Positions 36,012 to 45,247 of a DNA stretch of 64,000 nt are shown here, one piece after another. Source of the stretch: Actinacidiphila epipremni (GTDB taxonomy: Bacteria; Actinomycetota; Actinomycetes; Streptomycetales; Streptomycetaceae); assembly GCF_012034175.1 (NCBI RefSeq), contig NZ_JAATEJ010000020.1, forward strand, positions 113,003 to 177,002. Reading direction: 5' to 3'. The notes under the pieces are model-generated. The model saw only the letters and a program-made list of their open reading frames with translations. It made no database searches and had not been told where the DNA came from. The position numbers were made by a program, and so were the translations under genes. Each line of letters starts with the position of its first letter. Positions within the stretch are counted from its first letter, which is position 1.

Positions 36012-37834
36012 ACCGGCTGGATCGGCATGCACTTGCCGGTGTCCGCGCCGTTCATGGCGTCGGCACCGGCGGGCACGCCGCCCGCCTTGGGCAGGGTCGC
36101 GCTGTAGTCGGTGCCGCTCTTCCAGTCCGCGCCCACCGTCACCGTGACGACCTGCGCGGACGTGGACGGCTTGACGTCGCTGACCGGGATCTTCAGTGCC
36201 GCCGCCACCGACGTCGCGTCCGCCCTGCCCTGCTCGCCGGCGCCGGCCGGATAGACCACGCCGGTGCCGGGGCTGGGGTGCGCGGTCCGGGCGGGGTCGG
36301 CCTGCGTGAAGCCCGCGGTCTTCAGCGCCGTCGCGATGGCGGTCGCCCGGTGCCCGACGGCCGGGTTGCCGGCCGTGCCCGCGGTGCCGTTGACGACGCT
36401 CACCCCGATGCTGCCCGGCGCCGCGGCGGGCGGCCCGGAGGGCGCGGCGGGAGTCGGCGACGCGGTCGCCGCGCCGGGTGCCTTCGCCTTGCCGTTGGTG
36501 TCCATGGCCACGTCGTTGCGCACCAGGGACCACACCGTGCTCGCGTCCCGCGCCGGCAGATAGTGCGCCGCGGGGGCCTGCGGGTCGGCAATATGCGGCA
36601 TGGTCAGCATCGTCATCCGCTCCGGCGGGATGCTCTTGAGCTCCATGCCCAGGTCGTAGAGCTTCTTCGGGGTGCCGATCTCGGACGAGACCTCGAAGGC
36701 ACCCATCGCCGTCGTCGCGATCTTGTTGAGCCGGCCCGGGTTGGTGAACAGGTTCTCGCCGCGCAGCCTGCGGATGAGCGAGCTCATGTACATGTGCTGC
36801 GCCTTGGCGCGCCCGGAGTCGTCGCCGAACGCGTCACGGGTGCGCAGCCATTGCAGGGCCTGCTTGTCCTTGACGATGTGCGTGCCCTTGGTGAGCTTCA
36901 GCCCGGAGCCGCCGTGCGGGATGGCCGCGGTGGGGCGGTCCCACACACTGTGCTCCACGCACACCTCGACACCGCCGAGCACGTCGGCCATCTTCACCAC
37001 GCCGGAGAAGTCGATCATCAGCCAGTGGTCGATGTAGACGTTGGTGAGGTTCTGCACGGTCGCGAGCGTGCAGCCCGGGCCGCCGCGGCCCAGCGAGGCG
37101 TTGATGATCGTGTTGGTCGGCGCGTACGTCTTGTGGGTCTTGGGATCCTCGCACTGGGGTATGTCCACCCGGGTGTCGCGCGGGATGCTCACCAGCGACA
37201 TGTTGCTGCGGTCCGCCGACAGGTGCGCGATCATGATCACGTCCGCCCGCGCGCCCGCGCTGTCCGCCGCCCCGCCGAGCGCCTTGTCGGCGTCGCTGAG
37301 CCGGCTGTCGGAGCCGAGGATCAGGATGTTCATCGCCGAGGTGCCGTTGGCGTTGGCCTTCGGCTTGGCGACCGTCGTCCGGCCGCTGACCCGCTCGCCC
37401 TTGCGGATCTTGCCGGACAGGTACTCGTAGTAGCCGTACGCGGCGCCCGCCGTGCCCAGCACGCCCACCGCCGCGACGATCGCCACCCAGCGCAGCACCT
37501 TGCGCTTGCGGCTGCGCTGCCGCCGCGGGCCGCCCCTGCGGTGCCCGCCGCCGCGCCCCGGGGGGCCGGCCGGGGCGCCGGGCGGCTCCTCCCGGCCGCC
37601 GTCCGGGCCGGGGTCGTCCGGGCCGGGGTCGCCGTCGTGGGCGCCGTCGTGGGGGCCGCCGTCGTGGGGGTGGTCCGCGCCGCTCCCGTACGGGCTGCGC
37701 GGCCCGGGGATCCGGCCGGGTGCGGGCTGCGGGGGGTACGTCCGCGGTCCGTCGCGGTGGAACCCGTCGTCCCGTCCGAGGCCGCCGGCGTCCGGCGGCG
37801 CGCCTCGGCCGCCCCCCGTTCCCCCGTCGCGCAT
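35993..37834 (-). CDS. LCP family protein with LytR_C domain, copy 3
   Basis: 613 residues, ATG 7 bases after GGGGGAGG. The long disordered N-terminus includes His-Asp-Gly repeats (about 55-75). A TM helix (~113-134) follows. The LCP core has SDSR (175-178), SIPRD (216-220), PTNTIINASLGRGGPGC, WLRTRD (where other copies have RxRH) and AKAQHMYMSS. LytR_C begins around residue 475 (GVSVVNGTAGTAG). It ends in a Cys-containing tail (TGKCMPIQPVYRWAG). Confidence 0.9.
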   Translation of the reverse strand: MRDGGTGGGRGAPPDAGGLGRDDGFHRDGPRTYPPQPAPGRIPGPRSPYGSGADHPHDGGPHDGAHDGDPGPDDPGPDGGREEPPGAPAGPPGRGGGHRRGGPRRQRSRKRKVLRWVAIVAAVGVLGTAGAAYGYYEYLSGKIRKGERVSGRTTVAKPKANANGTSAMNILILGSDSRLSDADKALGGAADSAGARADVIMIAHLSADRSNMSLVSIPRDTRVDIPQCEDPKTHKTYAPTNTIINASLGRGGPGCTLATVQNLTNVYIDHWLMIDFSGVVKMADVLGGVEVCVEHSVWDRPTAAIPHGGSGLKLTKGTHIVKDKQALQWLRTRDAFGDDSGRAKAQHMYMSSLIRRLRGENLFTNPGRLNKIATTAMGAFEVSSEIGTPKKLYDLGMELKSIPPERMTMLTMPHIADPQAPAAHYLPARDASTVWSLVRNDVAMDTNGKAKAPGAATASPTPAAPSGPPAAAPGSIGVSVVNGTAGTAGNPAVGHRATAIATALKTAGFTQADPARTAHPSPGTGVVYPAGAGEQGRADATSVAAALKIPVSDVKPSTSAQVVTVTVGADWKSGTDYSATLPKAGGVPAGADAMNGADTGKCMPIQPVYRWAG

Positions 37835-38012
37835 GAACGCACCCTCCCCCTGATCCGGCCGGCCTCCGCCGTCCTCCTGCCGGACGGCGTGCGGGCACGG
37901 GGAGTTGCACCCCGCCCCTGAGTTGATACGCGCGGGGTACGCGGGTCGGTTGCACACGCCGGCCCGATGCGGCGCGGCTCACCTCATTGCGCGGCCCATT
38001 TCGCGCCGCGGC

Positions 38013-39743
38013 TCACTTCACGCACGCCGAGTCGTCCGCCCCGGTCTTGTCCAGGTCGTCCGGCTCGGCCGAGGGGTCGGGGACGGGAACGCCGGCCCTG
38101 GTGAAGTCCGCGCCCAGCGTGAGCGCCATGTCGGAGCCGGCCGCGACCGCGGGGGAGGGGCGCAGCGCCGAGCCTGGCAGGCCCAGCATCGCCGCGAGGG
38201 TGCGGGCCTGGGCGGCCTGCTCGGGCGCGTAGACCAGCGTCGTACGGGCCGCGGGCGCGGGCGCGTTGCCGCCGTTGGCGGGGCCGCCGACGCCCTGCGT
38301 GGCGCGCAGCCAGTCCACCGTGCCGCGGGCCGCGAGCGGGATGCCGCTGCCGTTGTAGACCCGCACCCGCACATCGGCCGGCGGGGCCTTGGGGCCGAGC
38401 AGCTTCGGGTCGGTCCTGGGCTTCTTCTTCCGGCCGCTCAGCGACACGTCGTCCTTGATCAGCGTGAACAGCCGCTGCGCCCTGGCCTGGTCGACGACGA
38501 CGGTCGCGTGGACCTTCTCGTTGGGGTTGTCCACCACCGGAAGTGTCACGAAGGTGATGTGCTTGACGTCCAGCTTGCCGAGGTCGCGGGCCAGGCTGGC
38601 CAGCCGCGAGACGCTGCCGATCGCGCTGTCCACGGTGAGCGCCTTGGTCGCGGTGTCGGCGAGCGTGAAGAGCTTCCTGGGGTTGGTGAGCGACCCGCTG
38701 GACTTGACCTTGCGGATCATCGCGCCGAGGAAGCGCTGCTGGAGCTTGATGCGGTCCAGGTCGCTCTGGTTCTGCAGCGCGTGGCGGGTCCGGACGAACT
38801 CCAGCGCCTGCTCGCCCTCGATCCGGTGCGTGCCGGCCGGCAGCCGCAGATGCGACTTGGGGTCCACCAGCGGCCGGGCCAGGCACACGTCCACCCCGCC
38901 GATCGCCGTGGACAGCGTCTTGACCGCCTCGAAGTCGACCATCATGAAGTGGTCGACGGGGATCCCCGTCAGCTGCGTGACCGCCCGCATCGTGCACCCC
39001 GGGTCCCGGCCGCCCACGCCCAGGCTCTCGTTGAACTTCGGGGCCGTCAGCCCCGCCGGGATGCCCGGGATGGTCCGCACCGAGCCGTCCGGCTGCCGCG
39101 TCGGGCAGTCCGGGATCGACGTCACGATGTCGCGCGGGATGCTCATCGCGGTGGCGTTGCTGCGGTCGGCCGAGACGTGGAAGAGGATCGTGGTGTCGGC
39201 GTGGCCCATGTCGTCCGGGTCGCCGTACGCGTCCCCCAGGCCCTGCCGGCTGTCGGTGCCGATCACCAGCAGGTTCAGCGGGCCGTCGCCGAGGACGTCC
39301 TTGCTGCCGGCGTCGCCGACGTCGACCGTGGTGAGGTTGCCGTTGAAGTGCTCGTAGACCAGGTAGCCGCCGACGCCGACGACGACGAGGACCAGGCCCA
39401 TGGTGGCCGCCACCCACAGCAGCGCCTTCCGGCGCCGCGACAGGCCCTTCCGGCCGGCCCGTCCGCCGCCCCCGCCGCCCCCGCCGCCCGCGCCCGGCCG
39501 GCCCCCGCGACCGCCCTGGACGCCCCTGCGGCGGCGCTGCGGGGGCGCCGCGGGGGAGCGGCGCACGCGGGGCCGGGGGATGCGCTCGGGGGGCGCCACG
39601 GGGCCGCGGCCGGCCTGCCGCGGCATCTCGCGCGGCCGGGTCCGCCGTGCCGCCGCCTCGGAGCGCGGCCGGTAGGTGCCGCTGGCCGGGTCCAGCACCC
39701 ACTGCCCCGCCGGATCGATGTCGTCTCGGCCTTGCGTGTCCAC
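38013..39743 (-). CDS. LCP family protein with LytR_C domain, copy 4
   Basis: 576 residues from a GTG 10 bases after GGAGGG. It opens with DIDPAGQWVLDPASGTYRPR, a sequence also found at the start of copy 5, so the two are close paralogues. A Gly/Arg-rich linker, then a TM helix (~107-129). The LCP core is intact: TDSR (163-166), SIPRD (201-205), KFNESLGVGGRDPGC, FVRTRH (316-321) and LQQRF (334-338). LytR_C has VRVYNGSGIPLAARG and ends in a Cys-Val-Lys tail. Confidence 0.92.
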   Translation of the reverse strand: MDTQGRDDIDPAGQWVLDPASGTYRPRSEAAARRTRPREMPRQAGRGPVAPPERIPRPRVRRSPAAPPQRRRRGVQGGRGGRPGAGGGGGGGGGRAGRKGLSRRRKALLWVAATMGLVLVVVGVGGYLVYEHFNGNLTTVDVGDAGSKDVLGDGPLNLLVIGTDSRQGLGDAYGDPDDMGHADTTILFHVSADRSNATAMSIPRDIVTSIPDCPTRQPDGSVRTIPGIPAGLTAPKFNESLGVGGRDPGCTMRAVTQLTGIPVDHFMMVDFEAVKTLSTAIGGVDVCLARPLVDPKSHLRLPAGTHRIEGEQALEFVRTRHALQNQSDLDRIKLQQRFLGAMIRKVKSSGSLTNPRKLFTLADTATKALTVDSAIGSVSRLASLARDLGKLDVKHITFVTLPVVDNPNEKVHATVVVDQARAQRLFTLIKDDVSLSGRKKKPRTDPKLLGPKAPPADVRVRVYNGSGIPLAARGTVDWLRATQGVGGPANGGNAPAPAARTTLVYAPEQAAQARTLAAMLGLPGSALRPSPAVAAGSDMALTLGADFTRAGVPVPDPSAEPDDLDKTGADDSACVK

Positions 39744-39852
39744 GGTCGCTCGGGCCCTCCATCCGGTAACCGCCGGATCGCTTACAGTAGCCGCCCGGTG
39801 TGACGCGGAGGTGTCGTACCGAAAGATCCGTTGACCGGACAAACGGACAAAG

Positions 39853-39868
39853 CCCTGCAATTGCAGGG
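39853..39868. promoter_or_regulatory. Perfect 16-bp palindrome upstream of LCP copy 4
   Basis: CCCTGCAATTGCAGGG is fully self-complementary and lies in the 233-base gap between copies 4 and 5, about 110 bases before the copy-4 start. With zero loop it suits a dimeric DNA-binding protein better than an RNA terminator. A TACTGT -10 candidate lies between it and the gene. Confidence 0.45.
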
Positions 39869-39976
39869 AATCGGCGGGTGTTTTCCGTGCTTATTGCCGG
39901 ACTTCACCCGCATGCCCGAACTGGCGCCCGACGCTTACCCCTTGCTGTCGCCCGCCGGTCCCGGCCGGCTCCCGGC

Positions 39977-41686
39977 TCAGCAGTGGGCGGCGGTCCCGGG
40001 GGTCAGCTTCACGTCCTTGGGCGGCGCCGTCGGCGGGCCGATGGGCGCGCCGGGCTTGGTGTAGTCGGCGCCGAGCGTGAGCGTCATGTTGGCGCGCGGC
40101 GCCGCGTCCTTGGTGCCCTGGACCAGGGCCGAGGCCGGCAGGCCCATCATCGCCGCGAGCGAGCGCGCCTGGTCCGCCTGGTTCGGCGCATATTGCAGCG
40201 TCGTCTTCGCGACCTTGCCATGTGCGTCGCCGCCGTTGGTGGAGCGGTCCACGCCCTGGGTGTTCTGCAGCCACGCCAGCACGTCCTGCGAGGCCCCGAA
40301 GACGCCCGTGCCGTTGTAGATCTCCACCCGGGTGTCGTGCGGCTTCGCTTTGGGGCCGGTCAACTTCGGGTCGCTCGCGGCCGATTGCGCGCCCGTCAGC
40401 GACACGTCGTTCGCCAGCAGCGCGTAGATCTGCGACGCCTTGTCCTTGTCCGGCGCCGCCGACGCCCCGGTGCCCGTCACCGGCATCGCCACGAAGGTCG
40501 TGTCCTGCGGGGCGACCGCGCCCAGTGCCGCGGCCAGGTTGCTCATCGTCTCCGGTGTGCCGAGCGGGGAGTCCGCGGTGACCGCCGAGGGGGCGGTGCG
40601 CGCCAGCGCCGTCAGCGTCCGCGGCACCGTGATCGTACGGTCGACGCAGCGGTCGGCCGCGGCGATGTCCTTGGTTCCGCCCTTGACCGCCGCGTAGTCC
40701 ACGGCCACGACGTGGTCCACTGCCAGGCCGGTGAGCTGCTTGACCGTCCGCAGCGCGCAGCCCGCGTCACGGCCGCCGGTCAGCGACGCCGAGAAGGGCT
40801 GCGCCTTGGCGCCCTTGACCGTGCCGCCGCCGGTGGCCGCCGGGCAGTCCGGGATGTCGGTGACCATGGCGGGCGGGATCGCCAGCGCGGTGATGTCGCC
40901 GCGGTCCGCCGAGAGGTGGACCAGCACGGCGGAGTCGGTCGACGCGCCCGCCGCCGGGTGCGAGTTCAGCAGCAGGACGTTCATCGCACCGGTGTGCACC
41001 GGCTCCTTGGCCCCCGCGCCGGCCAGGTCCACGGTGTGCAGGCCCGGCCCGCCGCCGCCCCCCAGCGCCGCGACGCTCGCGATCCCGCCGACCAGCAGCA
41101 CCGCGCAGGCCGCCCCCACGCCCCACACCACGGGCCCGCCCGGCAACTGCCCGAGCAGCGCCGCCGCCCCGCCCTTGGCCGGCTTCGCCTTCCGCCGGCC
41201 GGCCCGCCCCTGCGGTGCCCCGGTCCGCCGCCCGCCGCCCTCGGCGGCCGTCTGCGGCGCCGGCGGCGTCGGCGGCACCTCGGGGGCCCAGGCGGGCGCG
41301 GGCGGCGCCACGGGGGCGTCGTGGCCGTCCTGGGCGGGCTGCTCGCCGGTGTCGTACGAGGCCGGCTGCCCGCCCGTGCCGTAGGCCGACGACTCACCCG
41401 TGCCGTACGGGGAGTGCTGCTCGCCGGCGTCGTAGGAGTGCTGGTCCCCGGACTCGTACGAGCCGTACGAGGCGTAGGGGTCGTACGTGCCCTGCGCCTC
41501 GTAGCCGCCCTGCGCGGCCGTGCCCTGGCCGTACGCGTCCGGCGCGGACTCCGGCTGCCCGCCGTACTCCTGCGCCTGCTCCTGGCGCTGCGGGGGCACG
41601 TCGAGGCGCAGCTCGTACATGCCCGTCACCGGGTCCAGGACCCACTGGTCCGCCGGGTCGACGTACCCGGGCTCCTCCGTGCTCAC
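39977..41686 (-). CDS. Degenerate LCP-like protein with LytR_C domain, copy 5
   Basis: 569 residues. The N-terminus (VDPADQWVLDPVTGMYELR) and LytR_C end (EIYNGTGVFGASQDVLAWL, LTLGADYTKPGAP) match copy 4. A Tyr/Gly/Ser repeat region (~60-120) and a TM helix (~186-206) follow the N-terminus. The LCP core has lost its catalytic groups: the DSR position reads NSH (241-243), SIPRD is AIPPA (269-273), and the FVRTRH...QQRF stretch of copy 4 is missing. The frame is intact, so this is a divergent protein rather than a recent pseudogene. It is probably inactive as a ligase, perhaps a binding or regulatory partner. Confidence 0.85.
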   Translation of the reverse strand: MSTEEPGYVDPADQWVLDPVTGMYELRLDVPPQRQEQAQEYGGQPESAPDAYGQGTAAQGGYEAQGTYDPYASYGSYESGDQHSYDAGEQHSPYGTGESSAYGTGGQPASYDTGEQPAQDGHDAPVAPPAPAWAPEVPPTPPAPQTAAEGGGRRTGAPQGRAGRRKAKPAKGGAAALLGQLPGGPVVWGVGAACAVLLVGGIASVAALGGGGGPGLHTVDLAGAGAKEPVHTGAMNVLLLNSHPAAGASTDSAVLVHLSADRGDITALAIPPAMVTDIPDCPAATGGGTVKGAKAQPFSASLTGGRDAGCALRTVKQLTGLAVDHVVAVDYAAVKGGTKDIAAADRCVDRTITVPRTLTALARTAPSAVTADSPLGTPETMSNLAAALGAVAPQDTTFVAMPVTGTGASAAPDKDKASQIYALLANDVSLTGAQSAASDPKLTGPKAKPHDTRVEIYNGTGVFGASQDVLAWLQNTQGVDRSTNGGDAHGKVAKTTLQYAPNQADQARSLAAMMGLPASALVQGTKDAAPRANMTLTLGADYTKPGAPIGPPTAPPKDVKLTPGTAAHC

Positions 41687-41741
41687 GGTCGATCGGGTCC
41701 TTCCTCCGCGGCCGGCCGGGCGCTCACGTTAACCCATCGGG

Positions 41742-43097
41742 TCACGTCGCGGCTTTGCCGCAGATGTCCGCGGCGGCGGTCGTACCACGGTAAGTGGGCC
41801 CGGAGGTGGGGGCGTCGGTGGGTGTGTCACCCGAGGTCGGCGTGCCCGCGGAGGGCGCGGTGGACGTCCCGCCGGCGGTCGTGGCGGCCGGGGCGCCGGA
41901 GGTCGCGGTGTCCTCCGGATGGCCGTCATCGGTGACCGTCACCGGCAGGTCGTCGCGCAGCGCCGCGAACAGCTTGCCGGCGGCCGGCTGCTTGAGCTGG
42001 TCGCGGTTGTGGTCGAGCGTGTACTGCTCCTGGGGCAGCGTCAGGAACACCATCTTCTGCGACGGTATCCGCTGGATCTCGCGGGCCAGGCCGTACAGCT
42101 CGCTGAGCGAGTCCAGGCCGGGGTCGGCGGTCAGCGAGGACGTCGCCGCCGACAGCACGGGCAGGACCTTCGTCGGGTTGAGCAGCACGCCGTTGCTGGT
42201 GACCTTCGAGAACAGCGAGCCGAGGAAGCCCTGCTGGCGGTCGATGCGCTGGGTGTCGCTGCCGTCGCCGAAGCCGTGCCGGGCCCGCACATAGCCGAGC
42301 GCCTGCTCGCCGCTGAGCGTCTGGCGCCCGGCGGGCAGGTCCAGGTGCGCCTCGGAGTCGTGCACCGGCTCGGCCAGGCACACGTCCACGCCGCCGACGG
42401 CGTTCACGATCTTCTTGAAGCCGGAGAAGTCGACGATGAGGTGGTGGTCGATCCGGATCCCCGTCATGTCCTCGACGGTGCGGATCGTGCAGGCGGCGCC
42501 GCCGAACTGGAAGGCCCAGTTGAACTGCTCGAACTTCGGCTGGGTCTGCCCGCCGTCCGGCTTGGTGCAGCTCGGCACATGCGCCATGAGGTCGCGCGGG
42601 ATGCTCATCGCCGTGGCACTTTGCCGGTCCGCGGCAATGTGCAGCAGGATCGCGGTGTCGGAGCGCTGCGTGCCGCTGTCCCGGCCGTACTTCCCGTTGC
42701 CGTTGCCCCGGTTGTCCGACCCGATGAGCAGGATGTTCTCCGCGGACGTCGGCCCCTGGGTCGGCCGCTCGGAGGCGTGCACCTGCAGTTCGTTCTCGGT
42801 GACGCGGTCGGTGGTGATGTTCCCGTTGAGCTGCTGGTAGAGGTACCACAGGCCGCCCGCGCCCGCGAGCACCAGCAGTGCGGTGGCCCCGGCGAGGATC
42901 TTCAGCCAGCGGTAACTGCGCCGCCTGGGCCCGCTGTCCGCCGGCGCCGCCTGCTCCGGGTCCGCTTCGGCCGCCGGCGCGGACGCCGCCTGCGGCGGGT
43001 CGGCGTCGGGCGCCGGTTCCCGGTCGGCCTCCGCGGCGTTCTTCTCGGGCTCCGCATCGGCCCGGTCCTCCGCCGGAGGCATTCCCGACGACGTCAC
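41742..43097 (-). CDS. LCP family protein, copy 6
   Basis: 451 residues, GTG directly after a G-run (GGGGGGGAC). An acidic Ala/Glu/Pro N-terminus (1-57), a TM helix (~66-86), an LCP core with SDNR (127-130), SIPRD (165-169), KFEQFNWAFQFGGAACT, YVRARH and RIDRQQGF. A Ser/Thr/Pro/Gly tail (~400-440) replaces LytR_C and ends DICGKAAT. Catalytic residues are present. Only 55 bases separate it from copy 5 downstream, so they may share a transcript. Confidence 0.9.
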   Translation of the reverse strand: MTSSGMPPAEDRADAEPEKNAAEADREPAPDADPPQAASAPAAEADPEQAAPADSGPRRRSYRWLKILAGATALLVLAGAGGLWYLYQQLNGNITTDRVTENELQVHASERPTQGPTSAENILLIGSDNRGNGNGKYGRDSGTQRSDTAILLHIAADRQSATAMSIPRDLMAHVPSCTKPDGGQTQPKFEQFNWAFQFGGAACTIRTVEDMTGIRIDHHLIVDFSGFKKIVNAVGGVDVCLAEPVHDSEAHLDLPAGRQTLSGEQALGYVRARHGFGDGSDTQRIDRQQGFLGSLFSKVTSNGVLLNPTKVLPVLSAATSSLTADPGLDSLSELYGLAREIQRIPSQKMVFLTLPQEQYTLDHNRDQLKQPAAGKLFAALRDDLPVTVTDDGHPEDTATSGAPAATTAGGTSTAPSAGTPTSGDTPTDAPTSGPTYRGTTAAADICGKAAT

Positions 43098-43299
43098 GTC
43101 CCCCCCAACCCTCGCATTTCAGGCGCCCCCGGCCCGCAAACATGCGCGCCACTCGTTCAGACGGTCGAATGGGCCGGTTGGTTGCCCCGAGCACGCACCT
43201 GGGCGAACTCCCAGGAACGGGCGGGCACGGCGGGGGTTTTCGCGGGAGTTGTGCGGGGGATCCCGGCAGGGCTCCGCAAAGGTCGCCGGGAGCGCCGCG

Positions 43300-44043
43300 T
43301 CAGAGGGTGAGGGTGGTGCGCTCCGCCGCCTCGCGGGCGGCCAGCGCGTCCGGCGACAGGCCCGCGGAGTGCCGGCTCAGCACGGCCGAGCCGCCGACCG
43401 CGAGCGGGGCCAGCAGGCCGGCCGCCAGGCCCGTCCACGAGCTGAAGGGGAGCCGGCTGAGGACCCGCGCACCCGGCTCCAGCCCGTACGCCCGCGCCCG
43501 GGCCACCACCTCGGCGCCGGTGAGCACGTCCTCGCCCGCGAGCTCCAGCGCCGGCGCGTCCGCGGCCACCGGCGCGTACGGCACAAAGCGGTCGCCCTGC
43601 CCCGGCACCTCGGCGGCGTAGTCCAGGAAGCCGGCCGGCGGCTGCGGGAAGCGCCCGCCGAGCGGGCGCAGCGCGAGCGCGACCCGCTCGCCCTTGCAGG
43701 CCCGCGCGGTCTCCAGCGTCTCGGGCCCGCTCACCACCAGGTCCGCCCCCGCGGGGTCCGCGCCGGGCGCCACCACGACACCGGCGGAGAAGCCGGCCAG
43801 CACCCACACCGCGGTCTGCCAGTGCGCGGGCAGCAGCAGCGCCAGCCGGTCACCGGGCTGCGCGCCCAGCTCGTCCTGGAGCAAATTCCCGGTCTTGGCC
43901 ACCCAGTTGGCGAACGTCGCGACCGACAGCTCCACGCGCTCGCCGGTCTCGTCGTCGTAGAAGGTGATCAGTGGCCGCGCGGGATCCGCGCGAAGCGCCC
44001 CGGCGAGCAGCCCGGCAGGCGTGTCAGCAGCAGTCGACGTCAC
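43300..44043 (-). CDS. TIGR03089-family protein (acyl-adenylate-ligase-like N-terminal domain)
   Basis: 247 residues from GTG. It resembles the N-terminal part of ANL acyl-CoA synthetases (LLPAHWQTAVWVLAGFSAGVVVAP) but lacks the YTSGTTG ATP loop and the whole C-terminal domain. This matches the actinobacterial family TIGR03089, usually found next to LCP genes. No enzymatic role is known to me, and adenylation looks unlikely. TAGCCT at 44051-44056 (minus) sits 7 bases before the start, so the mRNA may be leaderless. Confidence 0.8.
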   Translation of the reverse strand: MTSTAADTPAGLLAGALRADPARPLITFYDDETGERVELSVATFANWVAKTGNLLQDELGAQPGDRLALLLPAHWQTAVWVLAGFSAGVVVAPGADPAGADLVVSGPETLETARACKGERVALALRPLGGRFPQPPAGFLDYAAEVPGQGDRFVPYAPVAADAPALELAGEDVLTGAEVVARARAYGLEPGARVLSRLPFSSWTGLAAGLLAPLAVGGSAVLSRHSAGLSPDALAAREAAERTTLTL

Positions 44044-44247
44044 ACCGCCCAGGCTACCGGCCACCCCGCCGCCCTCCACGAGCCCGCCTCCCCGGCGGCC
44101 GTACGCCCGCCGGTCCACCGCTCCGGCAGCCGCGCCCCATCCAGGGCGTGGCTCCCGGGCAGGGCACCACACCCGCCGGTTCGCCCTCCGGCCGCCGCGC
44201 CCGGCTGCCCGCCCTCCCCGGGCGCCGTGGCGCGCCGTGCGGGCGGA

Positions 44248-44253
44248 TACCCT
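44248..44253 (+). promoter_or_regulatory. Candidate leaderless -10 box of the DNA glycosylase gene
   Basis: TACCCT lies 6 bases before the GTG at 44260, with no ribosome site. Confidence 0.4.
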
Positions 44254-44259
44254 CGGCGG

Positions 44260-45228
44260 GTGTCCTCGCCCTTCCCCCGCCCGCGTACCGCCGCCGCCGT
44301 GCCGCCGGTCGCGGTGGGCGGGCTCACCCGGACGTGGACGCCGCAGGGGCCGCTGGACGTGCGCCGCACCCTCATGCCGCTGCGCCGCGGCCCGGCCGAC
44401 CCGGCCTTCCGTATCGACCGCGACGGCACCGTGTGGCGGGCCAGCCGCACCCCCGAGGGCGCCGGCACGCTGCGGCTGCGCGGCACCTCGGCGCAACTGG
44501 AGGCGGAGGCGTGGGGGCCCGGCGCCCAGTGGCTGCTGGACGCCCTCCCGGGGCTGCTCGGCGGCCTCGACGACCCGGCGGCCTTCACCCCGCGCCACCG
44601 CGTCGTCCACGCGGCGCACCGCCGCAACCCCGGCCTGCGGCTGACCAGGACCGGCCTCGTCCTCGAAGCGCTCATCCCGTCGATCCTCGAACAGAAGGTC
44701 ACCACCGCGGAGGCGTACGAGGCGTGGCGGACCCTGCTCCACCAGCACGGCGAGCCCGCGCCCGGGCCGGCCGGCCGCCGGATGCGGGTGATGCCGGACG
44801 CGCGCGGCTGGGCCCGGGTGCCGTCGTGGGACTGGCACTGCGCCGGCGTCGACGACAAGCGCGCGTCCACGGTGATGCGCGCGGTGCGGCTCGGTGGCCG
44901 GCTGGACGCGCTGGCGTCGCTGCCGGCGCGGGAGGCGAGCGTCCGCATGCAGTCCATCCCCGGCATCGGCCCCTGGACGGCGGCCGAAACCCTCCAGCGC
45001 AGCCATGGGGCGCCCGACGAGGTCACCGTCGGCGACCTCCACCTGCCCCACCACATCGGCTTCGCCCTGACCGGCGCCCGGCGCTGCGACGACGCCACGA
45101 TGCTCGAACTCCTGGCCCCTTACGCCGGCCAGCGGCACCGCGCGGCCCGGCTGATCCTGCTGGCCTCGCCGAGCCCGCCGCGGCACGCCCCGCGACTGGC
45201 CCCCAACCCGCCGAACCGCCACTCCTGA
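44260..45228 (+). CDS. DNA-3-methyladenine glycosylase II-type repair enzyme (HhH-GPD)
   Basis: 322 residues. The helix-hairpin-helix/GPD core (~150-300) contains ALIPSILEQKVTTAEAYEAW, SIPGIGPWTAAETLQRSHG (the hairpin and following Gly-Pro) and EVTVGDLHLPHHIGFAL, whose Asp is in the position of the catalytic Asp. The N-terminal domain (~1-140) is the AlkA-like beta domain. It should remove alkylated bases. No iron-sulfur cluster cysteines are present. Divergent from the TIGR03089 gene. Confidence 0.85.
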   Translation: MSSPFPRPRTAAAVPPVAVGGLTRTWTPQGPLDVRRTLMPLRRGPADPAFRIDRDGTVWRASRTPEGAGTLRLRGTSAQLEAEAWGPGAQWLLDALPGLLGGLDDPAAFTPRHRVVHAAHRRNPGLRLTRTGLVLEALIPSILEQKVTTAEAYEAWRTLLHQHGEPAPGPAGRRMRVMPDARGWARVPSWDWHCAGVDDKRASTVMRAVRLGGRLDALASLPAREASVRMQSIPGIGPWTAAETLQRSHGAPDEVTVGDLHLPHHIGFALTGARRCDDATMLELLAPYAGQRHRAARLILLASPSPPRHAPRLAPNPPNRHS

Positions 45229-45247
45229 CCACCGGCCCCGGGAGACC

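Noticed and set aside
39977..41686. Calling LCP copy 5 a pseudogene
   Set aside because: The frame is intact over 569 codons, the TM and LytR_C regions are well preserved, and a start and GC3-biased codon use are present; loss is confined to catalytic motifs.
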